In this document: piece by piece, positions 59,691 through 64,000 of the stretch | How positions within the stretch are numbered: position 1 is the first letter of the stretch | Layout: every line of letters starts with the position of its first letter | NCBI RefSeq assembly: GCF_902859625.1 | Contig: NZ_CADIJX010000005.1 | Span: 1-64,000 of the forward strand | Direction: 5' to 3' | DNA from: Achromobacter pestifer | GTDB lineage: Bacteria > Pseudomonadota > Gammaproteobacteria > Burkholderiales > Burkholderiaceae_B | DNA length: 64,000 nucleotides | The notes under the pieces: generated by a model | Databases searched by the model: none | What the model saw: only the letters and a program-made list of their open reading frames with translations | Told to the model about the DNA's origin: nothing | Made by a program: the position numbers and the translations under genes

Positions 59691-59706
59691 ACGGCTTTGC
59701 AAAAAG

Positions 59707-59734
59707 AAAAAGGCACCCTCGCAGGTGCCTTTTT
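59707..59734 (-). terminator. Terminator of rplS
   Basis: AGGCACC / GGTGCCT stem, six-base loop and T tract on the minus strand, 80 bases beyond rplS. Confidence 0.88.
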
Positions 59735-59813
59735 AACCCGGAAACCTGTGCCGGACGGAAACGCTGAATGGCGCGGACGTCCGACACTGGTAGGGCCGTG
59801 TGCCGATAAGCGA

Positions 59814-60194
59814 TCAAGCCGCCGGGGCTTGCTTGCTGACCAGCTTTTCCTTGATACGCGCCGACTTGCCCGAGCGGTTGCGCAGGTAGTACAGCTTGGC
59901 GCGGCGCACGTCGCCGCGGCGCTTGACTTCGATGCCGGCGATTTGCGGCGAGTACAGCTGGAACGTACGTTCCACGGCTTCACCCGACGAAATCTTGCGC
60001 ACGGTGAACGCGGAGTTCAGGCCGCGGTTGCGCTTGGCGATGACAACGCCTTCGAAAGCCTGCACGCGCTTGCGGGTGCCTTCAACGACGTTCACGCTCA
60101 CGATGACGGTGTCACCAGGAGCAAATTCAGGCTTGGCTTGGCCGCCGGTCAGACGGGCAATTTCTTCCTGTTCCAGGATAGCGATAAGGTTCAT
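59814..60194 (-). CDS. rplS: 50S ribosomal protein L19
   Basis: 126 residues, [19 protein letters not shown] at the start and FAPGDTVIV nearby. L19 lies at the 30S/50S interface. In many bacteria it follows trmD; here a 343-base gene-free stretch precedes it. TAGGAG stands just ahead of the start. Confidence 0.97.
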   Translation of the reverse strand: MNLIAILEQEEIARLTGGQAKPEFAPGDTVIVSVNVVEGTRKRVQAFEGVVIAKRNRGLNSAFTVRKISSGEAVERTFQLYSPQIAGIEVKRRGDVRRAKLYYLRNRSGKSARIKEKLVSKQAPAA

Positions 60195-60537
60195 CAGAAC
60201 TCCTAAATCATCATGTCTTTGCGGACTAAAAGCTTTTGCCGTTCAATGTTGTTCATGGTGTTTTGGACCGGCGCATCGCCACCAGGAATGGTGAAGAAGG
60301 CCTGCCCTGGCGCCATGTGCATGCTTGATGCCTGTAGAGAACCCCACAGGGTTGCCCCCTGGTTTTCTGTTATGGCATCACGCCATGCTCGTACCGCAAG
60401 CAGAGGATGAGATTTGGCAAACCAATGATTCTACACCAGAAATTTGGTTTGGCGTCGGATAGAATGGCGACCTCCCCTCGGCTTTGCTGTACCCTTGCCG
60501 CTTCTGTAACAAACACGTCATCTGACGCTGTTCCCTC
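60195..60537. other. Gene-free rplS leader region
   Basis: No gene is supported. A minus-strand TAGAAT (60433-60428) is the best -10 candidate for rplS. A 17-codon minus-strand frame (60256-60203) ends at the TAG of the rplS Shine-Dalgarno but has no ribosome site of its own. The right part holds the EamA upstream region. Confidence 0.4.
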
Positions 60538-61410
60538 ATGTCGTATACGTCCCTGTTATTGGTTGTCCTGGCGGCGATGGCCCACGCAACGTGGAATCTG
60601 CTGGCCAAGCGCGCGGCCATGGTGGGCGCCCCCTTCGTCTTCGCATACGGACTGTGTGCCACGGTGCTGTATGCACCCTGGGTGATCTGGGTGTTGATGC
60701 ACGACGGCATGACCTGGACCTGGCCCGTCGTGGGGGCCATCCTGACCTCAAGCCTGTTGCATCTGGGCTACAGCCTGTGCCTGCAACGAGGCTATCAAGT
60801 CGCGGATTTGTCGGTGGTCTACCCGATCGCGCGGGGCACCGGCCCCTTGCTATCCACCACGGGCGCATTCCTGCTGCTGGGTGAACCGGCTACCAGCACT
60901 GGCATCATCGGCATGCTGTGCGTGGTGATTGGTGTGCTACTGATTGCAACGCAGGGCCGCTTGGCAATTTTCAAGAATCCCCAAGCGTGGATCGGTGTGC
61001 GCTGGGGCGTGGTGATCGGCCTGTTCATCGCGGCCTATACCGTGGTGGACGCCTATGGCGTCAAGGTGTTGCTGATCAGCCCCGTGTTGTTCGACTGGTT
61101 CACCTGCGTGACCCGCACCACCATGATGACCCCCCACATGCTGAGCCGCCGCGCTCAAGCCTGGCAAGCCATGCGTGGGCACTGGCATCTGGCGCTGGCG
61201 GTGGGCCTGCTCTCGCCGCTGGGGTACATCCTGGTGCTTTACGCCTTGCGCAATGGCGCTCCGCTGAGCCTGGTGGCTCCTGCACGCGAAATGTCCATGA
61301 TGCTGGGCACCTTGGCCGGCATGTTCCTGCTGCGCGAAAAGGTTGGACCGGGCCGATTGGCGGGCTGCCTGTCCATTTTGCTGGGCGTCGTTCTACTGGG
61401 CTCCAGCTAA
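60538..61410 (+). CDS. EamA/DMT family transporter
   Basis: 290 residues, ten predicted membrane helices in two EamA repeats (VYPIARGTGPLLS in the first half, APAREMSMMLGTL in the second). Such carriers export amino acids, nucleotide precursors or other metabolites; the substrate is unknown. It is convergent with the small membrane-protein gene. Confidence 0.88.
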   Translation: MSYTSLLLVVLAAMAHATWNLLAKRAAMVGAPFVFAYGLCATVLYAPWVIWVLMHDGMTWTWPVVGAILTSSLLHLGYSLCLQRGYQVADLSVVYPIARGTGPLLSTTGAFLLLGEPATSTGIIGMLCVVIGVLLIATQGRLAIFKNPQAWIGVRWGVVIGLFIAAYTVVDAYGVKVLLISPVLFDWFTCVTRTTMMTPHMLSRRAQAWQAMRGHWHLALAVGLLSPLGYILVLYALRNGAPLSLVAPAREMSMMLGTLAGMFLLREKVGPGRLAGCLSILLGVVLLGSS

Positions 61411-61441
61411 AAACGCCGGCGGTTTAGAAACCCGCCGCCGC
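61407..61441 (-). terminator. Terminator overlapping the 61424 stop
   Basis: On the minus strand a GC-rich stem with one bulged base spans the stop codon of the small membrane protein and is followed by T5. Confidence 0.6.
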
Positions 61442-61891
61442 CCCCAACCACATCAGCCCGGGGATGATTGCGCCCCAGGCCAGCACCATCACCACATCGA
61501 TCACCATGGCCTTCATGGTGACCTGGGACGTCACCGGTTCGACCGTGGCGTTGCCCAGGCTGCGTTCGCGCACGACGGACGCACCGGGCACGTTGGGGAC
61601 TACGGGTGCCACGGCCGGGGCTACGGCTGGCGTCACCGTTGGCACCGGCACGGCAACCGCCTGGCCGGTCACGCCATCATCGACGGGAGCCGGCGGAAAT
61701 GGCCAACGAACGGGCATGGAACCCGGCCGCACCCGGTGACGCGGTTGCGCATCGGCCGACGACGTGTTCCAGGGCATGGCCAGGCCTGCCAATCTGGCAC
61801 ATGCCGCCCGGGCGCGGTGCGCGCCACGACGCAGCGGGTTCAGCGTGACGGCAAGTTCATCCGACAAGACGGAAATATCAGCGGTGTTCAT
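61424..61891 (-). CDS. Small tail-anchored membrane protein of unknown function
   Basis: 155 residues. Arg-rich first half (RRGAHRARAACARLAGLAMP), then a Pro/Val/Ala linker with PAVAPAVAP-type repeats, then one hydrophobic helix near the C-terminus (VIDVVMVLAWGAIIPGLMWL). No signal peptide; most likely cytosolic with a C-terminal anchor. AAGGAG precedes the ATG at 61891. It lies 59 bases downstream of the radical SAM gene on the same strand, so it may share its transcript. I do not recognise the family. Confidence 0.7.
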   Translation of the reverse strand: MNTADISVLSDELAVTLNPLRRGAHRARAACARLAGLAMPWNTSSADAQPRHRVRPGSMPVRWPFPPAPVDDGVTGQAVAVPVPTVTPAVAPAVAPVVPNVPGASVVRERSLGNATVEPVTSQVTMKAMVIDVVMVLAWGAIIPGLMWLGAAAGF

Positions 61892-61950
61892 AGGAACTCC
61901 TTGAAGAAACGATTCCACGCCACGGCGAAGGCCGCGGCATTGACCGGTAA

Positions 61951-63378
61951 TCAATCGAACAATGACAACTGGCCTGCCGCCATTGCGCGCAGTTGGCGCG
62001 CACCGCGGCCCACTGCGCCGCCGACTGCGGGCAAGCCATCAGAAAAGGGGACCCCTGAAGACGCTTGCGCGCCAACCGGGGATAGGAAATCGGAAGAGGA
62101 CGGCATCGGCGCAGAGGACGCACCGGAAACACTTGCGGCAAACAGCGACGCCGTGGCGTTCGGCCCCAGGGGCGGCTGGAAGTGGTCGCAATCCAGGGCC
62201 AGCCGGTGGCGGTTCAACCCCAGTTTGCGGGTGGCCACGGCGAACCGCTGGCGCAACAGATCGGCCCAGATGCCGGTGCCACGCTTGCGTGAGCCGAAAT
62301 TCGGATCGTTGCGGCGGCCGTTGCGCAGGTCTTCAATGCGATGCAGCACGCGCTGGGCGCGGTCGGGGAAATGAGCGTTCAGCCAGTCCTCGAACAAGGT
62401 TTTGACCTCCCAGGGCAGGCGCAAGACGGTATAGCTGGCGTAATGCGCGCCGGCCGCCTTGGATTCCTGGAGGATGTGTTCCATGGACTCGTCATTGATG
62501 AACGGAATGACGGGCGCCACCAGCACGCCCACGGGCACGCCGGCATCGGTCAGGCTGCGCACGGTCTCAAGCCGGCGCCACGGGGCGGCGGCGCGGGGTT
62601 CCAGCGTGCGGGCCATGCCTGCATCCAGCGAGGTGATGCTCATGTAGACCACCACCAGCTTCTGTTCGGCCAATGCCGCCAGCAGGTCCAGGTCGCGGGC
62701 GACCAGCGCGTTCTTCGTGACGATCGTGACCGGATGCCGGGTTTCAAGCATCAGTTCCAGCAAGCCACGGGTCAGCCGCCACTCGCGTTCGATAGGCTGG
62801 TAGGCGTCCGTGGCAGAGCCGATGTTGATGGGCGACGGCTTGTAGCCCGGGCGGCTGAGTTCGGCCCGCAGGGCTTGCACAGCATTCGCCTTGGCCACCA
62901 GCCGGGTTTCAAAGTCCAGCCCTGGCGACAACCCCAGGTAGGAATGCGTGGGCCGCGCGTAGCAATACACGCAACCGTGCTCGCAGCCCCGGTAGGGATT
63001 GACGGCCACGTCGAAGGGGATGTCGGGGGATTCATTGCGCGACAGCATCTTGCGCGCTTCTTCCGCCGTGACCGTGGTCTTCAGGGCAGGAGGCGCCAGA
63101 CGCGAATCAGGCAGGATCGGGATGACCCGCGCGCCAGCCGGCGTGCCGGAAGCGTTTTCGGGAGAGAGACTGCCCGTGAATTCGGAAGCGAAATCGGGGA
63201 CGGATTCTACGAAATCCGCCGGCAAGCCGGAAGCGGACCAACCGTCATCGACCTGCACGCGGTCATCGCGCTGAAAGCGATGCCGAACATTAGTAACCGC
63301 ACCCCGACCGCGCAAGGCGGCGGGGGCGGCAGCCGGGGACCCAGAACCGGCGGGAAAAGAATGATCGGTGCGTGCCAT
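61951..63378 (-). CDS. PA0069 family radical SAM protein
   Basis: 475 residues. The [4Fe-4S]/SAM motif is CEHGCVYC near residues 130-138; GRGAVTNVRHRF near the N-terminus is a family mark, and TKNALVARD and GSATDAYQPIE lie in the barrel. The family is related to spore photoproduct lyase and of unknown role. The C-terminus ends GQLSLFD, a match to the QL(S/D)LF sliding-clamp-binding peptide, after a disordered stretch. ATG 63378 follows a LexA-like box at once and has no Shine-Dalgarno, so the mRNA is probably leaderless. DNA repair is an inference. Confidence 0.85.
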   Translation of the reverse strand: MARTDHSFPAGSGSPAAAPAALRGRGAVTNVRHRFQRDDRVQVDDGWSASGLPADFVESVPDFASEFTGSLSPENASGTPAGARVIPILPDSRLAPPALKTTVTAEEARKMLSRNESPDIPFDVAVNPYRGCEHGCVYCYARPTHSYLGLSPGLDFETRLVAKANAVQALRAELSRPGYKPSPINIGSATDAYQPIEREWRLTRGLLELMLETRHPVTIVTKNALVARDLDLLAALAEQKLVVVYMSITSLDAGMARTLEPRAAAPWRRLETVRSLTDAGVPVGVLVAPVIPFINDESMEHILQESKAAGAHYASYTVLRLPWEVKTLFEDWLNAHFPDRAQRVLHRIEDLRNGRRNDPNFGSRKRGTGIWADLLRQRFAVATRKLGLNRHRLALDCDHFQPPLGPNATASLFAASVSGASSAPMPSSSDFLSPVGAQASSGVPFSDGLPAVGGAVGRGARQLRAMAAGQLSLFD

Positions 63379-63384
63379 AAAAAC

Positions 63385-63404
63385 TACTGTACAAAAACAC
63401 AGTG
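63385..63404. promoter_or_regulatory. LexA (SOS) box
   Basis: CTGT-N8-ACAG (63387-63402), flanked by TA and TG, closely matches the LexA consensus TACTGTATATATATACAGTA. It lies seven bases upstream of the radical SAM start and overlaps its -10 element. Confidence 0.78.
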
Positions 63405-63414
63405 GTTTTGACAA
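63386..63414 (-). promoter_or_regulatory. Promoter of the radical SAM gene
   Basis: TTGTCA (63414-63409) and TACAGT (63391-63386) on the minus strand are 17 bases apart. Transcription would start within a base or two of the ATG. The LexA box covers the spacer and -10. Confidence 0.65.
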
Positions 63415-63590
63415 GCACCAAAAGCCTTTTCGTAAGACAACCCCACTTTACCGCAAGACGCGAGCCCCGTCTGAACAAATCGTTTTCACCAGGCGATATC
63501 GCCTGGAAAGCCGCACCAACACTAGGTTTAGCAAAAAAACAACGACAAAATCGAGGCAGAATTTGCGTTGTTTTCCAGCCCATTGGCGGA

Positions 63591-64000
63591 TCAGCGCAAC
63601 ATGCCGGCGGCGGCGGTCTGATGCGTGGCTTCGTCGATCAGAATGAAGGCTCCCGTGGCAGGTGCATCGGCATAGCGATCGACCGCCAGCGCTTCGCGCG
63701 TGGTGAAGGTGACGCGCCCGATATCGTTCATGCGCAAGGTGCCTTCCGTGTTTTCCACTTCCTGCAATTCGTGGATGTCGCGATGCGAGAGCACCGCGCG
63801 GATCTTCGCCGACGTCAGCCGCGTGCCCGACTTCAACAGATACTTGCGCGCCGGATTCAACGCTTGCGCATCCAGCCAGCAAAGCTCGGCCTCGAACTCG
63901 CGAGACACTTGCGCGGGCGATGCCGCGTGCACGATGACATCTCCGCGCGACACGTCCACATCGCGGTCCAGCACCAACGTCACCGAATCGCCCGCCACCG
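63591..64000 (-). CDS. cysN: Sulfate adenylyltransferase subunit 1, C-terminal part (cut by the window)
   Basis: The last 135 or so residues; the 5' part lies beyond 64000. VTLVLDRDVDVSRGDVIV, AELCWLDAQAL and RMNDIGRVTF are CysN C-terminal domain sequence. With CysD it makes adenosine 5'-phosphosulfate from ATP and sulfate; CysN hydrolyses GTP to drive it. Domains beyond the window cannot be judged. Confidence 0.92.
   Translation of the reverse strand, partial: VAGDSVTLVLDRDVDVSRGDVIVHAASPAQVSREFEAELCWLDAQALNPARKYLLKSGTRLTSAKIRAVLSHRDIHELQEVENTEGTLRMNDIGRVTFTTREALAVDRYADAPATGAFILIDEATHQTAAAGMLR

Overview
The window looks like the chromosome of a high-GC betaproteobacterium of the family Alcaligenaceae (Achromobacter/Bordetella-like). 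The evidence is the gene content and gene order: two Bug/TctC-type periplasmic receptors without transporter partners, a rimP-nusA-infB-rbfA-truB-typA operon, an ArnT-like transferase next to a MATE exporter, kynB-kynA, a complete paaABCDE ring-epoxidation cluster with a divergent paaX, and type-B L31. This is an inference from protein families; no database search was made. Almost all of the DNA is coding, and most adjacent same-strand genes overlap by 1-4 bases (ATGA, TGATG, TAATG junctions).

Layout. 1-5.4 kb: an intergenic nested palindrome, dienelactone hydrolase, a ZIP metal transporter, polA and a divergent LOG-family gene. 5.4-17 kb: an accessory catabolic region with an M20 amidohydrolase plus Bug receptor under a LysR gene, a second LysR gene facing a tautomerase, and a five-gene operon plus CoxG (Bug receptor, a 4,5-dihydroxyphthalate decarboxylase-like protein, then a three-subunit molybdenum hydroxylase and CoxG). 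17.4-29 kb: housekeeping translation and chromosome genes (typA, truB, rbfA, infB, nusA, rimP, rluB, scpB). 29-34 kb: initiator tRNA, a LysR gene, two tandem COG0523 metal-GTPases behind a Zur-like operator, tRNA-Asn and tRNA-Thr. 34-42.7 kb: an OmpR-type two-component pair followed by a DegP/HtrA protease carrying a PmrA/QseB-like direct repeat in its promoter, then maiA, ispH-fkpB, radC, kynB, kynA and rpmE2. 42.8-46 kb: ArnT-like transferase and MATE exporter. 46-55.4 kb: phenylacetate catabolism (paaABCDE-paaN-paaG-paaI-paaK, all on the minus strand) with paaX divergent. 55.3-64 kb: nnrE, orn, an M48 peptidase with rsgA, a Nudix hydrolase, rplS, an EamA transporter, a small tail-anchored membrane protein, a PA0069-type radical SAM protein, and the 3' end of cysN.

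How the genes work together. The paa genes convert phenylacetate to phenylacetyl-CoA (PaaK), epoxidise it (PaaABCDE), isomerise it (PaaG) and open the ring (PaaN here has only the dehydrogenase half); PaaI rescues CoA and PaaX represses. KynA and KynB take tryptophan to kynurenine. The molybdenum hydroxylase operon probably hydroxylates an aromatic or heteroaromatic acid that the linked decarboxylase-like protein then processes; the substrate is unknown.

The most interesting signal is at the right end: the radical SAM gene has a near-consensus LexA box lying between its -35 and -10 elements, probably a leaderless transcript, and a C-terminal QLSLF peptide that matches the sliding-clamp-binding consensus. 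A short tail-anchored membrane protein follows it in the same direction. Together these suggest an SOS-controlled, clamp-tethered radical SAM repair protein, possibly co-transcribed with a membrane partner.
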